Positions 11,211 to 23,009 are shown, numbered from the stretch's first letter. The stretch: 64,000 bases of DNA from Bathynomus jamesi (GCA_023014485.1 JAJOZX010001575.1:124001-188000), one strand, 5' to 3'. Notes: generated by a model from the sequence alone, not told the origin. Translations and numbers: made by a program.

Positions 11211-12030
11211 GTGAAATCAGATTTGGTGCTTGAAGGGTTAAGTCGGTTACTTTGTTAGCTCTGTAAATAGTTTCATGTTAATTAACTGACTTGAGATTGA
11301 CATTCAGCACAATTTTATTATAAAATATTATTTTATGACTTGGGGTAACCTCAATATGTCTGAGTGGTTTCACGTTTTCCAAATGAAATGAAATAAAAAT
11401 GTAATGTACGGTATATAATATATGATAATCATCCTATCTAAATCCATGTTAAGAACTTGAAATAAGATTAAAGTTTTCCAAATGATTTTCAATATTATTC
11501 TTATAACTTCTGTTAAAATTTTCAGTAAATATTCCACTTAACTCGCCAAACCAGCAATTGATGACCAAATTTTTTTCTAGTCAATTTTGACACTGAAAGA
11601 ATTTGACACCCATTTCTTGCGCAAATGAGCAGTTTTTGAGGTATTTTCAGTTTTTGTATTTGAATAATCACAAATTTAGAAATGAAACAGAGGTCAAATT
11701 CCTTCAAAATACATCAAAATTAACCACAAAAATATATATTGGTGAGGGCACAATGTAACCTAACCACACAAGCTAACACACTAACTGAACCAAACCTACC
11801 AAACTTAGACAAAAAAAAATCAATTAACTATATTTTCATGACTCTGCTGAGAAAGAAATAGGTAACAGGCAAATTATTTGAGTTCAGCAGAATATTAACC
11901 AAATTCTCACCTGATGAATTTTCTAATGTATCATGATTTTTTTTTTATTAAAATTCCCACACCAGATCCAAGCAGATTTTGCAGTCTGTCTAACAAGCTA
12001 ATCCAATATAGCTTAATTCTATATTAATTT
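11211..12030. other. AT-rich DNA without genes; remnants of dispersed repeats
   Basis: 11240-11400 matches the right half of the fold-back family at 4977-5089 plus 5852-5900. 11570-11640 contains CATTTCTTGCGCAAATGAGC, related to the palindrome motifs at 24170, 33530 and 34230. I see no coding region. Confidence 0.5.
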
Positions 12031-12155
12031 AGTAATAAATTTGTGTTACAAGATCCTGTTTCTGCGTTTCAAGAACGTGGTGGACCTACATTGTAATTTA
12101 TTAATTTCCAAACGCTCATTTTTTGTTTTTTCTTTTTGTTTAACTAATTAAAAGC

Positions 12156-13091
12156 ATGGCACCCCCGTCAAGTACTTGCAGTCGCTGTGAAGGGAAATTT
12201 GCTGCTTACGCGTTTACAATGGCTAATAATAATGATCAGTTAGTTTGCAGGTGGTGCTCAAGCATGGAAGTGCTGAGGAACGAATTAGACCGTGAGAGGC
12301 AGGCCAGGGTGAGACTTGAAGAAAGCGTGATGCTCCTGACGGCAAAATTAGAATCCCTTGAGACTCCAGTTACGACCCCTCCTGCCTCAGTTTCTATTAA
12401 TAATATAAATAGTACTAATAGCCCTCTCTCTTCCCCTAGTTCCCAACCCTTCGTTCGAGTGCGAAATGGAGCCCCATTGAGAAAAGCAAAGCCTTGTCTA
12501 CCAGTAATAACAAGCAATAAGTTTTCTGTTTTAGGGTTCGAAGATACTGATGAACCGGAAATACGACTCGTTGGTGATTCCATTGTTCGAGGGCAGCTCG
12601 AGGAATTCTGTGGGAGAAACCCTCGTCGTAGGCGCCGTTACTGCTACCCTGGTGCAAGGGTGGAGGATATAACTAATAATGTTGACCATTTTACAGACAG
12701 TACCGCCGAGGACACAACGTATGTTATTCATGTCGGTACTAATAACGTTTTAAATTCTAGATCGGAAGAACTGCTGGCTAGGTACAGGGACTTATTAGAG
12801 CGATTAAAGGAGAAAACTAATAAGATTGTTTTAACAGGTATACTTCCTCGAATTATCCAACGAAGCGATTTCTACAGCAAGGCGACCTATATTAACAATA
12901 ACCTAAAGTCTCTTTGCCAACAGGAAGGAGTGCATTTTGCTAATTTTTGGAACAGTTTCTACGGCAGGAGGGACTTGTTCCTCGAAGATGGACTTCATCT
13001 TAATGAAGTTGGAGCTGCGCGTTTAGGAAGACTATTTCATAATACTGTCTCTTCTTTTCAGGCTGCCGTAAGCCGAACGGTCCCAGCGTAA
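12156..13091 (+). CDS. CR1 ORF1: zinc-finger, coiled-coil, SGNH esterase protein (311 aa)
   Basis: RNA-binding/chaperone partner of ORF2 in CR1 elements. Residues 8-35 hold CSRC and CRWC pairs, a zinc-binding finger typical of CR1 ORF1. Residues 40-70 are charged and leucine-rich, probably a coiled coil. From about residue 136 an SGNH/GDSL esterase domain shows its blocks: GDSIVRG with the nucleophile Ser, GTNNV, and DGLHLN with the Asp and His. All catalytic positions are present. The ATG at 12156 (AGCATGG) is the first in frame and gives the usual length. The stop TAA at 13089 overlaps the upstream open part of ORF2, which lies in the -1 frame. No break was seen. Confidence 0.9.
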   Translation: MAPPSSTCSRCEGKFAAYAFTMANNNDQLVCRWCSSMEVLRNELDRERQARVRLEESVMLLTAKLESLETPVTTPPASVSINNINSTNSPLSSPSSQPFVRVRNGAPLRKAKPCLPVITSNKFSVLGFEDTDEPEIRLVGDSIVRGQLEEFCGRNPRRRRRYCYPGARVEDITNNVDHFTDSTAEDTTYVIHVGTNNVLNSRSEELLARYRDLLERLKEKTNKIVLTGILPRIIQRSDFYSKATYINNNLKSLCQQEGVHFANFWNSFYGRRDLFLEDGLHLNEVGAARLGRLFHNTVSSFQAAVSRTVPA

Positions 13092-13141
13092 ATTCCACAA
13101 ATTTCCCCCGCGCTCGCGAAGGTGTCGCAATTACAAACAAT

Positions 13142-15930
13142 TTGAAGGTTCTATCCTTAAATGCTCGTAGCCTACGAAATAAAATAAACGAATTTTTTTC
13201 TTTAATTGCTTGTAAAGACTATGATTTAATTGCGATAAATGAATCGTGGCTTAGCACTGAAACACGTGACTTTGTAGGGGAGTATCAAATTAAAGGTTAT
13301 AGACTTTTTGTTAAAAACAGAATAGGTAGGCGAGGAGGCGGTGTTATGTTGTATATCAAAGATAATATTGCGAACGTTATAGAAGTAAAGCACTCAATTC
13401 CAGAACCGATAGATTCGACTATAGCAGAACTTAAATTGAACGATTTCAAACTTCTTGTTGCGGTTATATATAGGCCCCCAAATCAAACAGCTGCTACGGA
13501 CGAAGCGTTATATCGTGAACTAAAGAGAATAATCGGTAGTGAGCAGGCTTTAGTTATGGGTGACTTTAATTGCGCCAACGTGAATTACGATACAATGCAG
13601 GGAGACGCGGAAGGTAATCGTTTAGTTAATTTTCTCGAGGATAGCTTTCTTATTCAAAAGGTTGGGGAACCTACGAGGTTGGACAGTATTTTAGATTTAG
13701 TAATAACTACGGATGATAGGCTAATTACTGATCTTCAAGTAATAGAACCGTTGAGCAATAGCGATCACAATATGGTAGAGTTTGTCCTCTCAGTAAGTCA
13801 CTCGAAACCAACTAACTCGACTAAAATTCCTAGCTTCCAGCACGCAGACTTTAGTAAATTTCGAAATAAATTTTCACACGTCAATTGGGAAAACGTAATG
13901 GGGAACTCCAACGCAAAACTAATGTGGGAATCGTTCGTAACGGTATTTAGGACTATAAATGAGGAATGTGTACCGTACAAAATTAAGCGTGCGAAAGTAA
14001 ACAACAAGCCCTTGTGGTTTACTTCTAGAGTAGGAGACATTATAAAGAGTAGAGAGAGGGCTTATAGGCTATACAAGTGCGATAAAGATAATCTGTTGTT
14101 ACGAAACAACTACATATCTCTAAGGCGTGAAGCTAAAAGTGTAATAAAAAAGTCAAAACGCGAATTTGAAATCTCCATAGCTCGTGACGGTAAAGAAAAC
14201 CCCAAGCGATTCTTTCAATACGTCAATAATAGAAATCCAGTAAAAAGTGTCTTAGGTCCATTAAAAAATGGAAATGGAGATCTAGTCTCTGAAAACAAGG
14301 AAATGGCTACCTTGCTAAACGAATTTTTTACGTCAGTTTTTACTATAGAAGATGTAACGAATATCCCTACGGTCATAGACATAATACCTTTTGATAATGG
14401 TAATATTTTGGATAATATTGTCGTTAGTGAAGGGGAAGTAATGCGCTATATTGATAAAATGAAAACGCGTAAATCACCGGGTCCGGATTCCATATATCCC
14501 ATACAACTAAAAGAATTAAAAGATAGCATTGTTGTGCCGCTAACAAAGATTTTTAATGCGTCTATTTCTGAGGGGTGCGTACCAGATAATTTCAAGTTAG
14601 CAAACGTAACACCTATCTTTAAGAAAGGCGATAAAGGTGCGGCGGGAAATTATAGGCCAATCAGTTTAACGTCTGTTGTAGGTAAGCTACTGGAATCAAT
14701 AATTAGGGATCGTATAGTCGAACACTTAGAAGTGCATAATCTGGTTAGAAATACGCAGCACGGTTTTAGGCGAAACAAATCTTGCTTAACTAATCTTTTA
14801 GAATTTTTCCAAAGCGTGGTTAACGTTTACGATAGACATCGGGCGGTTGATGTAGTGTATTTAGATTTTCAAAAAGCGTTTGACACCGTGCCGCACAAAA
14901 GACTGATTGAAAAAACTAAGGCTCATGGAATCAGGGGTGTAGTAATAAATTGGCTAGAAGAATGGTTGCGAGGCAGGAAACAGAGGGTGGTCGTTGATGG
15001 AGCGGAGTCGTGTTGGGCTAATGTAGCGAGTGGCGTTCCTCAGGGTTCTGTATTGGGCCCCTTGCTTTTTCTTATATATATTAACGATTTAGATGTCGGC
15101 CTAGTCAGTACAGTTTCAAAGTTTGCGGATGACACGAAGCTGGGTGGTAGGGCGATTAATGACGAAGATAGAGGTAAAATTCAGGAAGATCTGAATAAAA
15201 TCGTTGATTGGTCAGTCACATGGCAAATGAGATTTAACGTGGATAAGTGCAAAATTATGCATATAGGTTCGCGTAACGGTAATTTTGCGTAAGTATGTCA
15301 GGGAAAGATTTAACAAGCGTAGAGCAGGAAAAAGATTTAGGAGTTATAGTCACTGGTGATTTAAAAGTAGCGAAACAAAGTACAGCGGCGGTCAATAAGG
15401 CGAACAAAGTGTTAGGTTTTATAGCTCGAAATTTTGAGTACAAATCGCGCGATATTATAGTTCCTCTTTATAAATCATTAGTTAGACCCCATTTGGAGTA
15501 CGCGGTCCAATTTTGGAATCCGCATATGCGCAAAGATATAGACAAAATCGAAAGAGTTCAAAGACGAGCAACTAAGATGATTCCGTCTCTTAGGTCAAAG
15601 TCGTACGAGGATAGGCTTAAAGAGTTAAAATTGACTACACTCGAGACTAGGAGGTTAAGGGGTGATCTAATCCAGGTTTTCAAAATTATGAATGGGTTTG
15701 ATAACGTAGATAGAGATAGCTTTTTCGAAATATCTCAATATAATAGGACTAGAAATAACGGGTGTAAGTTGACAAGTAGAAGGTTCGAGACAGCAGTTGC
15801 GAAAAACTTTTTTACGCATAGAATAGTAAATAGCTGGAATAGTTTGCCGGTAGAAGTAATTAGTAGCACGTCTATAAACATGTTTAAGAATCGATTGGAC
15901 GCGCATGTTGATAGAAAGGGTATAGTTTAA
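13142..15930 (+). pseudogene. CR1 ORF2: AP endonuclease and reverse transcriptase, one frameshift
   Basis: Enzyme for target-primed reverse transcription. Residues 1-225 form an APE-like endonuclease (LSLNARSLRNK, NESWL, GDFN, then SDHNMVEF). Residues about 440-700 form the reverse transcriptase: KSPGPDSIYP, NYRPISLTSVVGKLLE, QHGFRRNKSC, YLDFQKAFDTVPH, GVPQGSVLGPLLF and the catalytic FADDTK near residue 658. The frame ends in TAA at 15290 and the C-terminal region continues from 15295 in another frame (EKDLGVIV, RPHLEYAVQFWNPH) to 15930. A single small indel near 15290 therefore separates the last 210 residues. There is no ATG near the conserved start; the frame is open upstream to 13043 inside ORF1. 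Confidence 0.9.
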
Positions 15931-16231
15931 GGTAGTAAAATTAAGGCTTTGTGGGGATAGATCCCACAGCTCAACACAAGTGTTGTGGGATATAGGGAGG
16001 CAGCGTCTTGGGTTAGGGGATACTCTCTGTCCTTACACACCCCATTTAAAGAGATTCCTCTGCCGAGCGGTGCCCCCCATAGTACTGTGAGGTATTGAAA
16101 AACTCATGATCTTCACTTGCCCCACAAACACCTTTAAATGGGAGACCCATAATGGGTGCACACACATTTCTACATTACTGTACAGTCTTTACAGCCACAC
16201 CTACACTTTTCCTCGTAAGTGTATATATTGT
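15931..16231 (+). other. CR1-1 3' UTR
   Basis: Non-coding sequence after ORF2. It contains an imperfect hairpin (GATCCCACAGC ... TGTTGTGGGAT, about 15959-15991). It leads into the 232-bp repeat. Confidence 0.6.
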
Positions 16232-16698
16232 AATGTATATGGTTGTAAATTTGACTTGGTCCGCAATCGATATGAACCGTGACTTGATGGATACCGTAAT
16301 GAAATTGACTGGATTCTTTGGATCTGATATATTTGCATGTCCGTTATATAATAGATATAGAGTGTAACATATTTGTGGATAGTAGTCTATTATGACTTGA
16401 TCCTCTGGATCGAGAGATTCTATCTTTAGTTTTAAATCGATAATTAATTATTTTTAAATTGATAATGTATATGGTTGTAAATTTTGACTTGGTCCGCAAT
16501 CGATATGGACCGTGACTTGATGGATACCGTAATGAAATTGACTGGATTCTTTGGATCTGATATATTTGCATGTCCGTTATAAATAGATATAGAATGTAAC
16601 ATATTTGTGGATAGTAGTCTATTATGACTTGCTCCTCTGGACCGAGAGATTCTATCTTTAGTTTTAAACCGATAATTAATTATTTTTAAATTGATAAT
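16232..16698 (+). repeat. Two tandem copies of a 232-bp unit in the CR1 3' tail
   Basis: Copy 1 begins with AATGTATATGGTTGTAAATT at 16232 and copy 2 with the same bases at 16464. The two differ at a few positions (for example GATGGA.. identical, TTATATAAT against TTATAAAT). Each ends in TTAATTATTTTTAAATTGATAAT. No third full copy follows. Confidence 0.88.
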
Positions 16699-16699
16699 T

Positions 16700-17029
16700 A
16701 TTTAGTTTCGTAAAAATTGGTCGTTGCCAATTTACCGGCAGTTTTTAAATAAGTTTCTTATGTTCTTGTGGTTCGGAACCCACGTAAAATTGTAGGTCCC
16801 CTCCGCCACCACGGAGGACATATACAATACACGATTACGAACACAGTTAGGTAGACCAGCCATGAGTGGATCCTAGGGTCTTTGTTGGTCTGAAACATTA
16901 TATGGAAAACATGAAGCTACTTCGGTCTATCAAGCTTACATAAAACTAGGTAAACCTAGGGCCTATGGTTTAGAGTTTAGACTCTACTATTACCCAACAT
17001 CTGATATACACTATACTTATACAATCTAC
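16700..17029. other. Unassigned DNA
   Basis: No gene seen. A short hairpin CCTCCGCCACCACGGAGG lies at 16800-16818. The 22-mer at 16865-16886 recurs inverted with one change at 18674-18695. Confidence 0.4.
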
Positions 17030-17327
17030 AAACCATCTCTTTCACTCATGAAAGTGTCTAAATTTTTCTTAAAATTAACTAATGAGGTACTGTTTACCAC
17101 ATCATATGGCAAGTCATTCTAAAAATCTACTACTCTATGACTGAAAAAATATTTTTATAGATCAAGTCTGCAAGTCTGTTTTCTAATTTTCTTATTATGC
17201 CCTCAAGTTATTCCATCAGCCTCTGAGTGTGTGTTACAGCTTAATTCTCCAAACCTGAAAACATTTTGAACATCTGTATTATATATCTCCTCATACAATG
17301 TCTCTCAAAACTAAACATACCTAAGTT
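17030..17327 (-). pseudogene. CR1-like LINE 3' fragment
   Basis: On the minus strand it carries the family's C-terminal motifs in broken frames (GITRGHNKKIRKQT, FFSHRV, NDLPYDVVNS). It is the downstream part of the fragment at 17865-18060, split by the 17328-17864 insertion. Confidence 0.7.
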
Positions 17328-17864
17328 GATTGATTGTTTGAAGTTTTATATGGAGGAGCTCAGCCAATAAGGCTATTTACATCCTCCAAGACCAAAACAT
17401 CTTGTTCCAGGAGAACTTCCCCTGTTCCTACATCAAGTGCTGGGTCTATTATTATTGGGATGAGAGAGCAATAGAGAAAGCACACCATTACCCTCTTCAA
17501 TTCTGGGACCTATTCCAGAACACTCAGAAAGGGATGAACATGAGGCCTGTTAGTTCTATGAAACATGAACTGAAAAATGGAACCAAGTACTAAGTCAACA
17601 GTAACAGCCAGATGGAGTAACTAGGAGGTAACTGATTAATAAACCTGTGGGAATGAAAATTGGTATACAATGCAAGATTTAAAACTCTCTCAACCGCCCA
17701 GATGCCACTACAAACTTGAATACTTGGTCCATAGTGAAGTGTATCAATGGGGGAGAAAAACTATCCCCACCTAATAGGACTGATAAAGTAAAGTCCCTGA
17801 CACCATATTGCAAAAGAGAGAATCTTAATTTTTTCCTTTGCCTAGTATAACATGGACAAAAAAG
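17328..17864 (-). mobile_element. Retroposed 537-bp insertion of unknown identity
   Basis: Flanked by a perfect 14-bp direct repeat AACATACCTAAGTT (17314-17327, 17865-17878), of which the host LINE has only one copy elsewhere in the window. One end carries AATCAATC when read on the minus strand, like a short retroposon tail. A long variable duplication plus a simple tail points to LINE-mobilised insertion (a SINE or a processed transcript). I do not recognise the body. Confidence 0.65.
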
Positions 17865-18060
17865 AACATACCTAAGTTCCTTTAATCTATCCCTGTATTC
17901 CATTCTTCTTAGTTTAGGGATAAGCTTGGTTGCCATACATTGCACACCTTCAAGCATATCAATATCATGTCTAACATGAGGGAACCAGGCTTGAATGCAG
18001 TATTCTAAATGAGGCCTAACATAAGAATTATATAATTTATAGATCATTTCCTTACTCCTG
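17865..18060 (-). pseudogene. CR1-like LINE fragment
   Basis: Minus-strand translation MIYKLYNSYVRPHLEYCIQAW, then LEGVQCMATKLIPKLRRMEYRDRLKELRYV is the CR1 C-terminal region, open through this stretch. Confidence 0.85.
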
Positions 18061-18602
18061 TAACTACATAGGGCCAGACTACAAAATTTTCATTTTCTAA
18101 ATTGTGAAAATTGGTGTTCTTCCACTTTCCTGTGTTAAATTCATTTACAGTTAATTGAATGCCTGGTTAGGTCAACTGTACTGTGGGGATTGTGAAGTTT
18201 CTCACAACCCCCCCTTGATTTTCAAATCACCCTGGGAGATTATGGAGTTTTTCACAAAACCACCACCCTAATTTTCAAGTCCTATCTGGTTCTTTTCACA
18301 AGTTTTTCTCTCCCTACAAGAGTCTAGTTAGTAAGCCTATTAACTGTAAAAATACTGTAACTACTAGCCTGATTTTGATCTTGGAAGCCTATTAAAAGGT
18401 TATGAAACCTGAATAGATTGCCAGATAGACAGGCTGAGATTAATACAGACATGTCCTTTTGGAAAGCCTTTAAAGGTATGATGTTAAGTGCTCTAGCTTA
18501 TAATCCTTGGTCAATGTACAATAAGAATAAAGACTTGTTCATGTTTCTTATTCCTAGTTATTGTAGTGTTGTCATTTGTATTTCACCATCGTTATTAGTA
18601 TT
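18061..18602. other. Unassigned DNA
   Basis: No gene seen. Around 18150-18190 the sequence GTTAATTGAATGCCTGGTTAGGTC is one unit of the 22-bp repeat found in tandem at 23853-23946. Confidence 0.4.
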
Positions 18603-19218
18603 AATTATTAGGTACTTACGTATTAACAGGGGGCCACCACATATTGATCTACAGATCTACAGAAGCTAAGGCTAACAAAGACCCTAAGATCCACTCTAAG
18701 GTTAGCCCGAGAGAAAGGAAAGAGTAGCGGGTTAAGAGAAGAGAAGAGAAGAGAATAAGGGGTTAAGTAAGAGCAATACCTATCACTCATGGGTTAACAT
18801 TCATTCAGAAAAAGAGGAAAAGTGTCTCACCATCATCATCCGCCGGCCACTGCCGACAAGTTAGGTTAAGTTGCAATATTTTCATTAGTTGAAAATTTCT
18901 AATACATCATATTTTTTAAATAGCAATATTTTTTTAAATATTTACAATGATTTATATTTCAAGTATTTACAATGATTAATACGTGTTACACATTAAAAAC
19001 AACATTTGTTTCTGGAGGCCAAAAATTTTTAATAGCATTAAGAATGGAATTGAATGGATCGTGATCATGTACCAACTGTCACCACATAATTTCAGCAAAA
19101 TATTGCTATTTAAAAAATATGATGTATTAAAAATTTTCAACTAATGAAAATATTACAACTTAACCTAACCAATCATCAATATATGGTGGCCCCCGTTAAT
19201 ACGCAAGTACCAATTATT
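18603..19218. repeat. Fold-back element with two nested pairs of inverted arms
   Basis: Outer arms 18603-18648 and 19175-19218 are inverted copies (GGTACTTACGTATTAACAGG against its reverse). Inner arms 18862-18931 and 19098-19168 are inverted copies of about 70 bp (TAGGTTAAGTTGCAATATTT). The inner arms end in the GGTTAGGTTAAG motif shared with the palindromes at 20468, 23960 and 32930. Confidence 0.8.
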
Positions 19219-20467
19219 ATTATTAAAAGTAGACATATATACCGTATAGGTTTTTTGAAACTGTGACCAAGTATAAATAGGTGTAATAAATCCAGCCAGG
19301 TTAGAAACAGACCTCAGATATTTACTTATTGCCCAGTTTGCAGTGCATGCTGGAGCCCTGGAGTTTCCTTTAGCCAAACCCAGTCATGTAACTAGCTAGA
19401 GAACCTATTATCATTATTATAGGACACCAGTTACCTTATTCCAGAGTTAGGGTTTTGCCCATGCTTGTTTGGCACTGATTATAGGTTGATTAACTCATGT
19501 GAGATAGGTTTGCCATAATTGTCAATGTTTGTAATTATTATTTTTATATTGGTTATTATTTGTGTATTTTGATTTCATGAGTAAATTATATTTTCCAATG
19601 ATCAATTATGAAGGCATGATTCCTATTAATATTTGTTGATTAATTGGCTATTATGTTATTATTGTGATTAATGGTGCCTGGTGCACGTAACTAATAATCT
19701 TGCATTGTCTAGGGCCTAGGCAACCAGTTGGGACTCCAACTCACATGGTAGAGATTCATCAGGCTTGGATTGTGAATCCAATCCAGTGGGAGCTATGCAG
19801 TCCATTGAGGTTGTGTCAACCACTGTTGGCCACTGGGACCTGCCTGGAATCAGGCCTGTGACCCTAACCCTACTAACTAGCCAGTGTATAAGTGTATAAA
19901 GAAAAAAAAAACCAGGTCATAGGGGATTATAAAGTTTGGAGGGTAGCTAGGCTAGGACAGGGTTCACATTCTGTGCGAGTCATTTCCAGTACTTGTCTCC
20001 CACTTGCTTTCTATCCTTTCTGCCAAATCTCGCTAAGTGTTATTTGTGATTCATTACCAGTCTTTTTTATTAGGTATGCTTATACTTTTATACTGACTAA
20101 TTGTGTATTTCACACATAATAAGAGAGAAAAAAAAAACAGTAGTTTATTTCCATTAAGTTCACCTTTACAGTCCAGCCCTTTCTTGGACTCTGAATGATT
20201 GGTTCTGCCACTCATTGGGGAGTTAGATTTAGTCACCGGAACTTGGGGGAAATCCTTTGCAGTTAACGTGCGAGTTGGACCTGAATAATCTCCTGGAAAT
20301 AAACCACTGATAAGAGAGGCATTCCTAGATACCTGAGGAGACTATCTCTTTCCCCAGTCTCTTGACTATCACAAACCCAGAAACATGAAAAGGTGCTGGG
20401 TGGTTTGATAATGCAGATACTTGGGGACTATGGCCTACACAGCCACCACAGCAGTACGCTCTTGACA
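19219..20467. other. Unassigned DNA
   Basis: No coding region that I can support. AT-rich, with short poly-A runs near 19905 and 20130. Confidence 0.4.
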
Positions 20468-20525
20468 ATTGGTTAAGTTGTGATATTTTTGTTAACACTA
20501 ACAAAAATATCACAACTTAACCAAT
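20468..20525. repeat. Perfect small palindrome
   Basis: Arms of 27 bp (20468-20494 and 20499-20525; ATTGGTTAAGTTGTGATATT...) with a 4-bp loop. It belongs to the GGTTAAGT(T/C)GTGATATTTT(T/C)GTTA family. Confidence 0.9.
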
Positions 20526-21639
20526 CATAAAGAGCGTACAATTGACCTAACCAAGCATTCAATTAACCATAAATTAATTTAACATGGGAAATTGGAAGAA
20601 TACCTGAAAGTCTTGCATATATGAAAACTTCTTGCATATATTATTTCACTCTCTCACAAATGAACTTTACAAAAAATTTTATCAGTATGCTAATTTCAGT
20701 CAAAACTTCAATTTTAGTTTAAACTTTCATCCTACATGTCAAGCTTAAGTAATTTAAGTTAAAATTCTCACCCAAAGGGTAGGCCATCAGAATGTTATGG
20801 TAAAAACCTCATGCGACACCAGAAAATTTGAGCAAATTTTAGTCTGGACATGGGGTATTTGGGTCACTTTTCCTGCTTTCTATACAATTTTGAGTTGACC
20901 ATTTGGAAGAATCACTTCTGCCAAACTTCCCATACTGGGTCCAGCAAGTGTAAGCTATCAGATCAATATAGGCCAAGGTTAAGCCAAAAGCCTTTAAGCC
21001 AAGTAGGCTAAACATAGGCACTCAAAGCCCTAGTTGGCCTACTTTTAGACTAGGTCTAACTAGCTGTTAGTTAGTTTACAACCCAAAAATAACCTAAATC
21101 AAGGCTAAAGATTAACAAAAAAGCCAACTTTGCCTACCTATCTGTCATAGTCTGCATAACAATCCAATGTGTGATAACATAATCGGCATAGAATATTGCA
21201 ATATACGTAAGGACAATACAGGTAATTCCACATGGATCAGTTCGAAAAACTGGCATAGTTTAAAAATTTTCATAATATTTAACGCTAACCACCCATACCA
21301 AATCTATTTTCTACTTCGAATAAACTATCCTACACTGGTTCCGTTCCAGATTGTCGTGTTGACTGTTGACATTGGACTGCAAACTTAACGTGTTCGATTC
21401 CATAAGTTCAAATCATGGAACCATTGCCTTTAAATTTCAACCTTCGTCTCATGTAATGTCAACAATTTATCTGTTAAGAGTTTCTAAATATTAGAATTTG
21501 CCAATAATAAAATAAATTACACAATTTACAATATTCTAAAAAATACTGAATGATTATAATCCAAAATAAAAAGATACGACAATTCGATCGTATGTACGAC
21601 CACATCAAACTTTGATACGACTTCACATAACATTAAACA
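20526..21639. other. Unassigned DNA
   Basis: No gene, RNA or clear repeat seen. Confidence 0.4.
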
Positions 21640-21755
21640 TTTTGAAACATGAAGCCACTCATGCCTGTCAAAATTATCCAAGTCAGCTGAATCATCTGAA
21701 GCTATATTTTATTATCAAATTTTGCAAAATGTCAATTTCGAATCAGCTAATTATT
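21640..21755. repeat. Left half of the dispersed fold-back family
   Basis: GCCACTCATGCC and TTTTGCAAAATGTCAATTTC match the family copy around 4440-4590, in the orientation of its left half. Confidence 0.5.
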
Positions 21756-21759
21756 TTCG

Positions 21760-21935
21760 TAGATCCAGTCTACAAGTTTGTTTTCTAATTTTCTTTATGT
21801 CCTCGAGTTTTTCCATCAGACTCTAATAAAATAAAGTTACATCTACAGTAAACATTTTGAACAACGGTATTTTATCTCCCTTCAAACAACGTACCTCAAA
21901 ACTAAACATACCCAATTTAATATTTTACTGTATTC
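21760..21935 (-). pseudogene. CR1-like LINE 3' fragment
   Basis: Matches the 17030-17327 fragment on the minus strand (TTTCTAATTTTCTT, CTCAAAACTAAACATACC), in broken frames. Confidence 0.65.
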
Positions 21936-21959
21936 TAACTTTTCAAGCTCCGGATTAGC

Positions 21960-22070
21960 TTGATTGCCCTATGTTAGTAGTGACCTAAAACTTCCTAAGC
22001 AGTGCTTAAAGGCTAGAAATAAAGCAAATAAAATGTTAGGTATTATTAAGAGGAACGTTAGTTACAAGTA
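21960..22070 (+). pseudogene. CR1-like LINE fragment
   Basis: Translates to VSSDLKLPKQCLKARNKANK and MLGIIKRNVSYK, the same region as 4190-4250. Confidence 0.75.
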
Positions 22071-22178
22071 GGATGTCCAGATTTGTGCTTGGAAAAACAG
22101 AGACAGGGGCAGATACCCAGAGTTGATACGGTATAGTATACCGTTATACATAGAGGCCTATGCCCTATAGCCTATAGG

Positions 22179-23009
22179 TAGGGTTGCCAAGTCAACAGAT
22201 CTTGAATAAAGGACACTTGCACGCTACCGTATATTCCATTGCTTATCATGATAAAAATTTACTCGTGCAATATTTTTTACAATTTCTTTATTATATTCAT
22301 AGATAAAATATGTCTAGAAAGTCGTACACTTGTAAAATCAGTGAAGAAAGAATTTGGAAATATTTTTGTTTTTTGGTCTTTTTTCTAAAAAAATCACTAA
22401 AAAAAAGTCTTTCGTGAATTTTTCTAAAAAAGGCGCTAAGACATGCGTAATGAGTGAACGCTTTAATGCATAAGGTTATTAGAAAAAAAAATTAGACACG
22501 AACAAGCCTTAACTTTCAGTAGCGCGACACGTAAAATAATGTTTTCTAACTTTCTAAGAGAGGGAACCTAGTAAAAATTAAGTATTCTTACCTAAGTATT
22601 CATCTGAAGATATTCTTCAACTCATAAAAAATAGAATCACCTCAAAAACTCGTGAAACCGGTTTAATATGGTAATATGGCAAAGCACAAAAAATATGTTA
22701 GCAGGCGATGCCTTCCTCGTTCCTCTCCAGCAAGGATGACAATGGCAACGGGCAATGGGGGCAGGATTGCCAACTCTGATTTACTAGAAATCACATCTGA
22801 ATGAATGTTGAATCTCACTTCTCCCGATTAACGAATTAATTAAGTTTGAAAACATCTCCGTCTCAAATTTTTAGTGATGAATAAAATTTTGAGAGTCAAT
22901 TACTGAATTAAAGGACATATGGCGTCCTTTCCGAGTTTATCAAAGGACAAGGACACATGAGCTGAAATAAAGAACTGTCCTTTGAAATAAAGGACACTTG
23001 GCAAACCTA
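22179..23009. mobile_element. Non-autonomous hAT element, TAGGG type
   Basis: Ends TAGGGTTGCCAAGT and, read from the right, TAGGTTTGCCAAGT. The flanks carry a perfect 8-bp duplication CCTATAGG (22171-22178, 23010-23017). Repeats of AAAGGACA lie near both ends. No transposase. It may sit inside an older element of about 22072-23385 whose right end has the CCGGGAC motif; that outer element is uncertain. Confidence 0.88.

Larger units (their letters stand above)
12031..16700 (+). mobile_element. Nearly full-length CR1-clade LINE (CR1-1)
   Basis: ORF1 with an esterase domain, ORF2 with endonuclease and reverse transcriptase, and a long 3' UTR lie in the order expected of a CR1 retrotransposon. 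The 5' UTR probably starts near 12030; the exact start is not visible. The 3' UTR contains two copies of a 232-bp repeat and ends near 16700. Only one frame break was seen, so this is the best preserved LINE here. Confidence 0.85.
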
